From the NCBI RefSeq assembly GCF_042242105.1, contig NC_092019.1, positions 26,654,828 to 26,718,827 of the forward strand: 64,000 bases of DNA, given 5' to 3'. Source of the DNA: Pempheris klunzingeri. Lineage: Eukaryota > Chordata > Actinopteri > Acropomatiformes > Pempheridae. Made by a program: the position numbers and the translations under genes. Below the pieces are notes generated by a model, which made no database searches, was not told where the DNA came from, and was given only the letters and a program-made list of their open reading frames with translations. This document shows positions 41,493 to 53,127 of this stretch, one piece after another; position 1 is the stretch's first letter, and each line of letters begins with the position of its first letter.

Positions 41493-43119
41493 ATAACAGA
41501 TCGACAGTACTTTGTGGTCACAGGACTTTTGTATGTTATCTATACCAAATGTTCAGAGAAAGGGGCTTTCAGGTTCACCCTCACACTGCAGACTGTTGGA
41601 AAACATGATCTGACTTCTTTCATGTTCATATTTTCTGGATATGTGACTTGTGCTTATTCGGTTCATCTGTATCTCATTTTGTAATGTGTCTCATTGTGTT
41701 GTCTGTTTCAAAGACCGTTTTGAGCTCAATGTGACATCTTCTGCTTTAATAAAATGAAATATACATGAGGAGGAAAGTCACCCCAGGCAAGAAACAAAAT
41801 TACATCAGCTGTTTAATGATAATGCAAACAGTCACAAGAACTTTTCCTGAATCAAATGCAGAATAATATTCTGAAAAGAAAATGTTCATCTGGCAATATG
41901 ATCACAGAATAAGTTAACAGGACTGGACAGGCAGAGCCACATTTCTGTGCTTGACAGTTTCAGACTTCTTTCAGTAGCTACTCAGAGAGTACTCTCTTAC
42001 CCATACCCAGCATTCATCTTCCTGCAGTTACTGGACAAATCATTCCTGTTTCCACTAAGATATCATCCGATTGATCTTTCCCATGTCACACTGTTACACA
42101 GCCGCAGACTCCACGTGGTTGTGTTGGACATTTTGATGTAGAAACCCTTTTCACAGCAAACATTTTTACTTCTCGATGCAGAAAATGCACAGGTGGAATC
42201 GATCACGCTCTTTCATGATGGCTGCGTTTGATTTAGGTTTGGCAGTTCCACGGTTCTGGTGTTGTACAGGCTCACTTATTGCAATGGCTCACTGGGACAC
42301 TGGTTATGCCTGTGCCGTTCCTGCTATGAGAGAAAAAGTCTGCTCTGACAAGGGTCTATTCCATACATCAAAGCAATCATGACTATTCAGTACTCTACGG
42401 ATAGATAGATAGATAGATAGATCAGGACATCAGGTCACTTTAAGCCAAAAAGCCAAAGTCCAAATGAAGCCACAAGTCACCGGTATTGAAGTCAAAGTGG
42501 AGCTGAAGGTCTTTTTGATATGGTCAAGTCTGAAGTCAGCAGATTTGTGACTCAAGTCTAAGGCACATGTTTGTGTCCACCACAGTGAACAGACAGCTTA
42601 CTGTCAAATGGTTCCATGGTAATGTAGCTGTAAGTGAAGACCGACTTAAAGGTATTCACTGCTTTACCCAGCAACAACAGTGTAACTGAAACCAGCACAC
42701 AGACATGATCCCTGTGACGGGTCACCTGACACAGTTATTCTGTGCACACTGATGCTAACAGTGAGGCACTGCTAGGAATTATGATTTCATGCGGGACAAG
42801 AAGAAAAACAAGGCTTGCTACTCTGAGAGCAGGTCTGTATCCAACTTGCACATATATTCCATACTCCGTAGAGCTTTGCATAGATTTTCAGTGGACTCCA
42901 AATGAATAGAAACCATGGCTGCCTGGAAGGAGGGAAAAAGTCTAGTGTTCTTTGGGAAGCAGCAGTAAAGTGAAGTGGAGCCCCACGGGCTAAAATGCAC
43001 AAAAACACTGGGAGAAAGGAAGAGCCGACATGAATAATGCTTTACTGTATAGCACCGTGATCAAGAAGCTGCATCTATGGCCATCTTATTCTTTGTGCTG
43101 TCATGAGACGAGCAGCTGA
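41493..43119. other. Convergent spacer between rwdd1 and the sulfotransferase
   Basis: Contains a (GATA)6-like run at 42399-42422 and short frames with no recognisable content. The 3' UTR of the minus-strand sulfotransferase should occupy its right part, but no clear AATAAA hexamer (TTTATT on this strand) was picked out. Confidence 0.45.
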
Positions 43120-46100
43120 TCACTCAATGTCCCTGATGTCCCAGATAAACGACAGAGGGAAGTCCTGCATCTCTCTGTGAAAGACCTCGTCGAACCTCTC
43201 GTTCTGAGCCACAGTGAAATGATTCTTCCAGTCACCGATGGTGCCTAGTGGGTGAAAGAAGTAGAAGGTTATAGTCATCCATTCTCACCCCGCCATCTAG
43301 CATAACTGTGTTCACACCAAAAGCTGAAGGGAATTTTTTCCCCATCAATGCAAAGTCACAAGAAGTTGGGATGTGAAAGTTGCAAGACTTGAAACCATTA
43401 AACTCGATCAACTTGAGTGAGAAATGTGCGTTACCCACGTAAATCGACAGTGAAACTCAAGTAATGCGGGGCAAAAATAGTTTGGCTTTTGATGTGAACA
43501 CAGTCTGTATAGTCAGTGAGTTCCTGCAGTCTTCTGTTCTGTCTTTACTATCATCCATCTCGTCTGCACAGACTTGTAATTTGCTGCATTATCTCAGCAT
43601 GTTGTTCAGTATAATCAGCAGCCTCAAAACCAATAAAATGTGAGTGCACACAAAGTGAGAGCAGCCGGTGAACACAGTGGAACATGTAGTGGTTTATATT
43701 GGATATTGGAATCATTCTGCAACCTAAGAAAACAATATTTGTTATGGTGGAGAGCAGAGGATGAGTTAAAGAGCCTGGTGGTAGAACAGCAGATACGACA
43801 GGCCGGGTCTGGGGCAGGGTCTTACAGTGGGGCAAAAAAGTATTTAGTCAGCCACCAATTGTGCAAGTACACTTCAACTATGAGAGACAGAATGGGGGGA
43901 AAGAATCCAGGAAATCACATTGTAGGATTTTTAATGAATTAATTGGTAAATTCCTCGGTAAAATAAGTATTTGGTCACCTACAAACAAGCAAGATTTCTG
44001 GCTCTCACAGACCTGTAACTTCTTCCTTAAGAGGCTCCTCTGTCCTTCACTCGTTACCTGTATTAATGGCACCTGTTTGAACTCGTTATCAGTATAAAAG
44101 ACACCTGTCCACAACCTCAAACAGTCACACTCCAAACTCCACTATGGCCAAGACCAAAGAGCTGTCAAAGGACACCAGAAACCAAATTGTAGACCTGCAC
44201 CAGGCTGGGAAGATCGATCTGGGGCTCCACGCAAGATCTCACCCCGTGGGGTCAAAATGATCACAAGAACGGTGAGCAAAAATCGCAGAACCACACGGGG
44301 GGACCTAGTGAATGACCTGCTGAGAGCTGGGACCAAAGTAACAAAGGCTACCATCAGTAACACACTATGCCGCCAGGGACTCAAATCCTGCAGTGCCAGA
44401 CATGTCCCCCTGCTTAAGCCAGTACATGTCCAGGCCCGTCTGAAGTTCGCTAGAGAGCATTTGGATGATCCAGAAGAGGATTGGGAGAATGTCATATGGT
44501 CAGATGAAACCAAAATAGAACTTTTTGGTAAAAACTCAACTTGTCGTGTTTGGAGGAGAAAGAATGCTGAGTTGCATCCAAAGAACACCATACCTACTGT
44601 GAAGCATGGGGGTGGAAACATCATGCTTTGGGGCTGTTTTTCTGCAAAGGGACCAAGACGATTGATCCGTGTAAAGGAAAGAATGAATGGGGCCATGTAT
44701 CGTGAGATTTTGAGTGAAAACCTCCTTCCATGAACAAGGGCATTGAAGATGAAACGTGGCTGGGTCTTTCAGCGTGACAATGATCCCAAACACACCGCCC
44801 GGGCAACGAAGGAGTGGCTTTTCAAGGTCCTGGAGTGGCCTAGCCAGTCTCCAGATCTCAACTTCATAGAAAATCTTTGGAGGGAGTTGAAAGTTCGTGT
44901 TGCCCAGCGACCGCCCCAAAACATCACTGCTCTAGAGGAGATCTGCACGGAGGAATGGGCCAAAATACCAGCAATAGTGTGTGAAAACCTTGTGAAGACT
45001 TACAGAAAACGTTTGACCTCTGTCATTGCCAACAAAGGGTATATAACAAAGTATTGAGATGAACTTTTGTTATTGACCAAATACTTATTTTCCACCATAA
45101 TTTGCAAAGAAATTCTTTAAAAATCAGACAATGTGACTTTCTGGATTTTTTTTTCTCATTCCGTCTCTCATAGTTGAAGTGTACCTATGATGAAAATTAC
45201 AGGCTTCTCTCATCTTTTTAAGTGGGAGAACTTGCACAATAGGTGGCTGATTAAATACTTTTTTGCCCCACTGTATCTTCTGGGCTCTGCACTGCACTTC
45301 CCCTCACTGATGTCACTGATACTTGGTAGATGGGTACCAATGATGCTCTGGTCAAACAATTGGATTTATGTGTGTAAGATTTTAAATTTGGGCGGCGCGG
45401 TGGTCAGCACTGTTGCCTCACAGCAAAAAGGTTCCAGGTTTCTGTGAGTTTCTCAGGGTCGTCCCCCCACAGCCCACAAACATTCAGGTTAACAGGTGAC
45501 TCTAAATTGCCCGGGGGTGTGAGTCTGTCTATGTGTCAACCCTGTGACCAGGGTGTACCCAGCCTCTTGCCCAAAGCCAGCCCCCCTGTGACCCTGAGGG
45601 ATAAATGCTATAGACAATAGATAGATGGATTTGAAATGTGCAGACTTTGGCAGCTCCCAGTGGGGGTGTTATGGTATTAAAAAAGTTTTTTCTAAAAAAC
45701 CATCAGGATAATTACATTACAGTTCTACACATTAGAGTTTCAATCAAAACAGAAACTGTCTATCATCAAGTCAAACTTCTTGAAGCCGCAACCTGGTTTC
45801 AAAAGGCTGAGCAGAGTGAGTCACAGTGTCAAGTTCCTGTGTGCAACAAAAGCTGCAAACATTCTTACCCTTCCGCATGAATTTCCCCTGGTGGTGGTTG
45901 AGCAGGTATCCTGGTACCTGCTCGTAGTTAGCCTGAGGGATCTTCCTCATGTTGTGGAACGTGCTATGCTTCACCACGTTAGCCAGCTGCTCCTCAGTCA
46001 GCTCTTTACCCAGGAACAAGGACATCTTCCGCACTGCTGAGTGCAGGTCCTGAACAAAAACACAGCAGCAGAAATGTACAAAAGATCTCTTCTTAAAACC

Positions 46101-48743
46101 ATTTCACAGGCGTCTTAACACAGGCCTGCAACATGTGATACGACAGCTTATTAACATGCAGATTAAAATGATTTGAGCTCCTACTTGAACCATTTCTTCA
46201 TAAGTGATGAACAGCATGTTCATATCATCCTTGTTTGAGTACCATGTCTTAATGTGCTCGAACCAGCTGCACGCAAACACTGCAATGAATGATGTACAAT
46301 GTCACCAACACACTGTAGACACTCATCATGAGCTGCTGAGAAAATGCCACCAGCAACATCCTCTGTGCACAAATGATTGAGTGAGCGACAGAAGAGGACC
46401 GCTCTCACCGTCTCCGCGCATGAATTTCTCAAAGAAGTCATCGAAATCCTTCGGAGTTTCCAACATGTTGGCAACCTTATGGAAGTGGAAATAAGACACA
46501 AGGACATCTTTGGGATTTCTTGCAACGTAGATCACCTAAAAGAGACACGTCCAGGTAAGTATAGTATCAAGCATAGAATCCAATGGCCACATTTCCACTT
46601 GGGTTGCACTGGGGTGGGTATCATTTGAAATTTCTCAGGACTGATATAATACATTTTGTATGTTTTGGCACTAATATAAAAACTAGTTTTTATTTTGTTC
46701 AATATAAAAATGTTTTTACACCAAACCCTTTCACCCTAAAGAACTGTGGCCGAAACTAATAAATACAATCGAAAACTAACTACCCAGACATGTTTTGCCA
46801 TCTTTCAGTAATGCCTGGACATACAGTATTTCAGTCTAAACTAGCAGAGGCTTTAAATTCCAATGACCATTCCACTAGTGACAAACTTGACATCTCAGCT
46901 CCACCACTGACAGGGCTGTAACACTGTGTCCCAGTCCCATGCATATGAACACTAAGCAGGTATTTAGGGCAAAGTGAGAAGATAAAGTCACAGATGTGAT
47001 CTTGGTGTACACAATGCAATGCAGTTGTGTCGCTGGGCTTAATAAACATTCTAGTTTCTACAGGCTACTAATGGGGCTTTACAACCGAAGCCTTTGATTT
47101 TGGTAATATTGCCATTGTCCTCTTCGGTACCCGCTGAAGCTCTAGATGCTGGTGGTCAGCTCTTTTCTCTCTCCTGTAGTCTCTGCACTGTGGTGTTTTT
47201 TGCCGTTTGTGTCCTAACTTAATATTTCCTAAGTTTGTCCTAAAACAAGTCCACATTTTAGCACCAAACTTCCCTCGTTTTTTACTGTCCCTCAACTGCA
47301 GCTCAGCAAGGACCCCCTGTGAGCTGAAACACAAAGACACTTAGGAAGATGCAGATCTGAAGTCAGTCTGCTGAGGCTATATATTAGCTTCAGCTGAACT
47401 CTGGAATGCATCGCTGAAACAGCTTTCTTCAGTGTAAATATGTCCATGTGATTATGGTTTGAGGGTTGACTTTGCTTGATTAAAGAGAGGAGGATTACCA
47501 AAACACTCACGTCCTCAGAGACAAAAGCTGCATATTTGAAGCTGTGCTGCTGAATGAGATGAATGATGCAGCCCAGTGGGATTTTTTTGGCAGAATCTGA
47601 CAGTAAGTCTCATATTCTGTATCTTTAAGCCGTACATAAACACTTCATAAATGGTTAGATAAATGTATCTACAGCTACGGTCACTGAACACAGAGATTAA
47701 GTGTTCATTAGTGTATTTGGTAATAACTCCTCTAGTGTGGGAGACTGGTGTTTAAACACGTGATGAAGGACAACACAGTTAACATAGTTGTAATGAGAGA
47801 AAGTAGGTCCTGAGTACTGTACATTAATTAAGAGTTTACAATATCGTAGCTGCTTAAAACTCTGTCACAATGCGTGAGAGACCATTGATCACGTGTTCGT
47901 ATGCTGCTTTAGAAATGCTTGATAAACCTTAAGTACAGGAAAAAAGGAGCTGCTTAGAGAGCTGACCTTGCCCTTCCTCTGGCTCAGAGCAGCAGGCATG
48001 AAGTGGTGCTGCAGATGGGTGACCCTCCACCGGGGCGATGGGGCGGCGATGAACGCCTCTCTGCAGCCGCTCAGCTCAATCCAGGGGATGCAGTCAGCGT
48101 TGGACTTGGTGTTGTGCTTACTGATGGCTGTCACATCCCCCTTCGCCTCCAAGAGCAGCAGGATCTGCTGCATCCAGATGGTCCCTGTCAACACAGCACT
48201 TCTCAGTTCTGTCTCCCTCTCTCTGAGTACAATGGCAGTAATTAGGTCAACCTAGAATATGAGCACACCTCCCCTCTTGTCTCTGTGGACCTTTGTCCTG
48301 ATTTCTCTGTCAGTGTTTCACAATACACACTTGTCTAGCTAATCATGTGATACCCTGCCCCTATGCTGAGCTCAATTTGCAGCACACAAAGGAGCCGGAC
48401 ATTGATCTGGAAATGCTGTCCATGCTAATCAGGCCGGTTCCTTGCTCTGTGCCGACAGCTTCAACTATCACAGTGACCTGAGGTGCACTTCCCCTGCAGC
48501 AGGGCACCAGTGTGTGATGGAGGAGCTGCTCTGCCACCTGCTGAGTCAGCCCACAGCCGGACCCCTCATCTTTCTTTTCCTCTCACCTGATTTGGGGTAT
48601 GTGACGGCAAACACATCAGAGTCTCTGATCTCCAGGTTGTAAATTTGGTCCACATCATCTGGATCATGAATCCCGTTGATCAGATTGAAGCCTTTGTGAG
48701 GCACCAGTGCATAGCTCACAGTCTTGCCATCATTTAAATCCAT
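43120..48743 (-). CDS. Cytosolic sulfotransferase (SULT family, 300 aa)
   Basis: Transfers sulfonate from PAPS to small hydroxyl or amine acceptors in the cytosol. Coding exons in transcript order: 48587-48743, 47967-48184, 46409-46535, 46185-46279, 45869-46049, 43120-43244. They sum to 903 nt (300 aa plus stop), the usual SULT length, with phases agreeing. Motifs seen: TYPKSGTIWMQQ, the 5'-phosphosulfate loop, split by the first coding intron; [10 protein letters not shown] with the likely catalytic His; [18 protein letters not shown], the 3'-phosphate motif; [20 protein letters not shown] with the RKG...GDWKN PAPS signature; NERFDEVF at the dimer region. The start ATG (48743) reads [19 protein letters not shown] and sits six bases into an exon, so a non-coding exon precedes it. 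It resembles fish SULT6B1/SULT3-type enzymes, but the subfamily and substrate cannot be fixed. Intron 5 (43245-45868) holds a Tc1 element and a SINE-like repeat. Confidence 0.93.
43825..45273 (+). mobile_element. Tc1-like transposon, nearly full length, in sulfotransferase intron 5
   Basis: Ends CAGTGGGGCAAAAAAGTATT and the inverted AATACTTTTTTGCCCCACTG, flanked by TA on both sides; total about 1.45 kb. The transposase starts at 44144 ([18 protein letters not shown]) and ends at 45057. The catalytic blocks are [13 protein letters not shown] (Asp), [16 protein letters not shown] (Asp) and [15 protein letters not shown] (Glu). Defects are a deletion in the DNA-binding head near 44214 that shifts frame, an in-frame TGA at 44731-44733, and a small loss between KEWL and FKVLEW. 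It is much better preserved than the other Tc1 copies here, so probably the youngest. It is antisense to the host gene. Confidence 0.93.
45390..45632 (+). repeat. Teleost SINE/LINE-tail repeat
   Basis: Starts GGGCGGCGCGGTGGTCAGCA, passes GTTAACAGGTGACTCTAAAT and CAACCCTGTGACCAGGGTGT, and ends ATAGATAGATGG. Same family as 26642-26905, here with the 5' part. In sulfotransferase intron 5. Confidence 0.75.
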
Positions 48744-49048
48744 GAGAGCTGAAGCAGAATGAAAGCACAGGGGCGTCTCTTAATCAACTCTGTGGTCACA
48801 TGCCCTTGTCCAGCTGTCCTTCTGACCAGTATTAAGTCATCTAAAGCTCGATATATACATGTCAGTGCGACTGGAAACACATTTACATCGGTACCAGCTC
48901 CTCTGCCCTCATTTATCAGCACAAATCCCGAACTATGCCACCGTGGGATCACGCCCTGCAGGAGGCCCGTGGTCTCGGGCTGCTGAGTCCTGCTCCGGGT
49001 CCGAGAGGGAAGTTGGGACTGCGCTGCGTCCATCGACATGTTGCTTAC

Positions 49049-49160
49049 CTGCTGTGTTCTCTCTGCTGTCCGATGCTGAAGAGACGACGTCCACGGTGCC
49101 TAATGTGAGTGCTCCATCAAGAAACACCTCACATGATCCCGCCTGCTGCAATAAATAGGT
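49049..49160 (-). promoter_or_regulatory. Probable non-coding first exon and TATA-like box of the sulfotransferase gene
   Basis: On the minus strand AACACAGCAG/GTAAGC at 49049/49048 is a strong donor that could splice to the acceptor TTCAG/CTCTCATGG at 48749/48748, just ahead of the start codon. About 100 bp upstream, CCTATTTATTG (49159-49149) resembles a TATA box. The joined frame has no upstream ATG, so translation would begin at 48743. Inferred from sequence alone. Confidence 0.45.
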
Positions 49161-49262
49161 TGCAGAGGTCCCACCTCTTCACGTTGGCTTAAAATTGGAG
49201 ATGCGCATCGACCGGTTTCCAAGCAGAAACCGCCCTCAGCTCACATCCACAATCAAGTGATG

Positions 49263-49302
49263 ACAGAGAGGGGAGAGGGGGGAGGGAGGGGAGGGAGGGG
49301 TG
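49263..49302 (+). repeat. G-rich tract with G-quadruplex potential
   Basis: Plus-strand GAGAGGGGAGAGGGGGGAGG continues as GAGGGGAGGGAGGGGTGA. There are five or more runs of at least three G separated by one or two bases, meeting the simple G4 rule. It lies about 110 bp upstream of the putative sulfotransferase TATA box, on the template strand of that gene. Confidence 0.75.
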
Positions 49303-49742
49303 ACTCCCTCACTCACTCAGTCAGCGGTGAGTCAGCTGATGAGCGCGGTGAAAAGAGCACACTGTCGGACTGTCCCTCCTGAACCCGCCGCAGGAGGCTC
49401 GTGCACCGGGAGCCTCAGACTGCTCGTGCAAATCAAAAACCAAAAGCAGCTCCAAGCGAAGCAGTGTGCAAGAACATACACCAAGCCAACAGGTCCGGGC
49501 TGAACTCAAGACTACACAGTTGGAGTGATTGTTGGCGTCAGCCCCCATTCTTCAGGTCTGTTTCATGCACCATGTAAAAGGCTGCTCCCATGACAGCCTG
49601 CAGCCTCCAGGACGGGGGGTGCAGCAACAGATCCCACTCTTAGTCCTCAGTGCTGAAATAACACTCAGCATGACCAGTGAAGTGACTGTCATGTGTAAAA
49701 AAAAACTTTTATCCCACTTGCCAACATTGAGCAATAACAGGG

Positions 49743-49781
<39 letters not shown>

Positions 49782-49790
49782 ACACTTTCT
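49743..49790. repeat. (CA)n microsatellite
   Basis: CA run from about 49745 to 49774, then ACACACACAC after an AAAC break, in the spacer between the sulfotransferase and zup1. Confidence 0.9.
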
Positions 49791-50394
49791 GATTAAGGAT
49801 TCATTAATCATTTGTCAAGTGAAGATGCCAAACATGCTGTGGGCCCTCTCCCGGCAGGATCTGCTGCTTCTTTGTTTTATACCACTAGAAACTACAGAAC
49901 TCCTATTGTGGGGTTTTGAGCTGTTGGTTAGACCAAACGAGACATTTGAAGAAGACACCGTGGAGTCGTGACGGGCTTAAAACACACACACACAAACACA
50001 ACCTGCTCTTAAAACTCTGTAGGCAGCACTGAGCAGCTGTTGGACCTTCGACTGGGTTTAACTTCAAATCCTTCACCACAGCTGGGTTATACACGTCCCC
50101 CTGTTCACCTCTCATGTGATGTCTGAACACAGATGGCTGCCAAGTGATGATGCCGGTGTGTCACAGAAAAGGGAGTAAATCACTTGTGTAATCAAATACT
50201 TGATGTTGTGTGTAGGTGTATTTTCCCATGGGGATTATTAAAGGAACTCTGATTCTGATGTACTTAGTTTAGCTCAAATCATAGAGTTGGTTCCAGGTGA
50301 CAATGTGACTCACTGACAGCCAGGTGGACAGACGAAGGACAGCCAGGGACTTTCTATGAATACATGATATACCAACTTCCTTGCTCAGAAATGC

Positions 50395-51570
50395 AGTTGG
50401 GTCCATTGGTCCATGCCTACTCACTATTTGAGATAACTTTCTGGAATCTGGAGGTGTCCCAGCGTATTTTAAACATGCAGCAGTACAGCCTCTTCTGAAA
50501 AAAGCCACCCTTGATCCACATCTTCCCCCAAAACTACAAGCCTATATCCAGTCTACCTATTATTTCAAAGATTTTACAGAAAGTTGTTGCTAAACAGCTC
50601 ACTGCCTTTTTAACTGTCAACACTTTTGATAATTTTCCATCTGGTTTCCGTCAGATGACTTTCACTGAAGCGGCTCTTCTCAGTCTGTACATTTGATACT
50701 GTAGATCACAGCATCCTGATTCAAAGGCTCAGGCAGGGGGGGGGGGGCTGGACTGGTTCTCCTCCTACCTCTCAGACAGGAGTTTTTCTGTGACACTTGG
50801 TCCCTACATATTCAAATCAGCTGCTCTTTCCTGTGGTGTGCCTCAGGGCTCTGTCCTGGGCCCTATATTATTTGCCTTGTATATGCTTCCCTTAGGAGAC
50901 ATTATCTCCAGCTTTAAGGGTATTTCTGATCACTGCTATGCTGATGACATTCAGTTGTCTTTTAAACCTGATGAGTCTAACAAACTGATTGTCTTAAACA
51001 ACTGTCTGTCTGCCATTAAGGACTGGATGGCAAATCACTTTTTACTGTTAAATGCAGACAAGACTGAGCTCCTTATCACCCCAGTATTGGCCCCCTCTAT
51101 TCAGCTGTTCAATCCAAACTTAGAAATCTGTGTGTTATAATCGATCATGCCATGTTTTTTGGTCAACACATCAGATCATTGAACAGGACATGCTTCTTCC
51201 ATTTAAGAAGCATTGCTCAACTTAAGTGAATTGTTTCACAAACTGAGCTTCAGATGATTATTCAGGCTTTTATATCATCCTAGTTGAACTACTGTAATCC
51301 CCTTTTCATCTGCCTCAGCAAGTCGTCTCTGGAGCGCCTACAACGGGTCCACAACGCTGCTGCAAGGCTGTTAACCAGGTCCAACAGACCAACTCACATC
51401 ACACCCAACCTATTCTCTTTAAACTGGCTTCCCATTAAGTTCATTTCTTTTATTGTTTTATGATCTTATTCATGATATTATCCTATGTATTTTATTGTTG
51501 TTTCCTGTGAAGCACTGTGTGACTTTGTTCTCTGAAAAGTGCTGTACTAAATAAACTTGACTTCTGTTCC
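50395..51570 (+). mobile_element. L2-group LINE reverse transcriptase fragment
   Basis: Plus-strand blocks in order: GGVPAYFKHAAVQPLLKKAT (about 50445-50505), a broken LPPKLQAYIQST/ PISSLPIISKILQKVVAKQL (50532-50602), FTEAALLSL, TFDTVDHSILIQRLR (50693-50735), then GVPQGSVLGPILFALYMLPL and HCYADDIQLSF with the YADD catalytic box (50930-50960). KDWMANHFLLLNADKTELLI follows and ends the 116-codon frame at 50790-51140. A frameshifted tail to about 51430 gives the LEC-type C-terminus (LERLQRVHNAAARLLTRSNR). A G9 run and frameshifts separate the halves. Lies between the sulfotransferase and zup1. Confidence 0.88.
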
Positions 51571-51639
51571 ATTTCCTCCCTCACATATTACCCATTAACT
51601 ACTACCTGTAAAGAGCTAGACAACATGGAAAGCATGTAG

Positions 51640-51645
51640 TTTATT
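51640..51645 (-). terminator. Polyadenylation signal AATAAA, zup1
   Basis: TTTATT on the plus strand, AATAAA in the zup1 sense, about 140 bp after the stop codon at 51781. No nearer hexamer was noticed. Confidence 0.6.
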
Positions 51646-51780
51646 TAAAACAATAAAACGTCTAAACTAGTAAGTAAGGTGTAGCAGCAAATGATCACAT
51701 TAAACGAGTCCTGAAGCAGGAAATCCAGTGAAGTTCACAGTAAAAACAGGCAGACGAAGAGAGGAGGAGTGCCTCGCTGT

Positions 51781-52897
51781 TCATGGGATCCTTTCAGCAC
51801 ATAATGTCCTGGAGGTCAAGATGCTAATCTGCACAAACAAATGACAAAGCAAAGTGTGCTGATACACATACTGATACATCTATCTTTATTCATGCTGTAG
51901 TCTCACTCTTCACCCAATTCTACTTCATGGACTAGAGCTAGAACAAGGTGTTCTTTGTCTAATGACTTGGGATGGAATCACAGTGATGGAACACTCTAAA
52001 CCTCGGCTCTGTTCCATAACAGCTCACCTGTTTCTCCTCAGCAGACAACATGCCCTGTGCTGCCACCACCTGGTACTGTTTGTGCTTCAGGCTGCCGGGG
52101 AACTTCCGGAGGTGGCGGACGGCCGTGGAGACAGTGTCCCTGCTCAGCAACTTCCTAGTGTCTGATGCCGAGGAGCCAGGATCCAGAAGCAAGAGGCACA
52201 GGCTTCCATTCTTCCTCTGCTCCAAGCCCACAATAGCACGGCTGTGACCTGCAGGAGGACACGGGCTGAAGTCAGGGGAGGGGCCAGGGAACAGTGGACA
52301 GTAATACTGGAAAACAGCTAGTTTGTACAGCGTGTTTTCAGACTGTGTTGAAAAGCCAGAATGATTGTAAATGATCTGGATGGCCACCAGGTGGGATGAA
52401 AAACCGGCTCTCACATAGAGAGAGATGTGATATTGTTTAAATTTGAAAATTTTTAGACGGACAGACATTCACAGTGTTGCATTCGGTTGTTCATATGAAA
52501 CAAGACAGAAATTGTTGACTAACAAAAAAGCTAGACACAAGTCTCACCTACACACAGCTGAGCAGTCACAGCCTGACGCCGATTGTTGGTATAAAGAAGG
52601 CTCAAAAAATTGTCAGACACAGAGCCCCCTTCAACATCAGAATGGTATGGGGGGGGGGGGGTTAAGACACTGTTCAACCATCCAACAACAGTTCTGACTG
52701 TTATGCTCAGCGCAGACTGGCACCTTAGACAGCTCATCATGACTATTTGAGCCCGAGTCTGGTGATATTACAGCGAACAATTGTCATGTCCAAAGCCAAA
52801 CCAGCAGTGAATGGATCTACTAACAGTCCTGTGTCTGTGTGTGTGTGTGTGTGTGTGTGTCTGTGTGTGTGTGTGTGTCTGTGTCTGTGTGTGTCTC

Positions 52898-52933
<36 letters not shown>

Positions 52934-52935
52934 TC

Positions 52936-52979
<44 letters not shown>

Positions 52980-53017
52980 TGTGTGTGTGTGTGTGTCTGT
53001 CTGTGTGTGTCTGTCTC

Positions 53018-53089
<72 letters not shown>

Positions 53090-53095
53090 TGTCTC

Positions 53096-53127
<32 letters not shown>

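Noticed and set aside
48933-49151. N-terminal extension of the sulfotransferase through the upstream exon
   Set aside because: The upstream frame joins in phase but has no ATG; it could only start at a TTG, so the ATG at 48743 is preferred.
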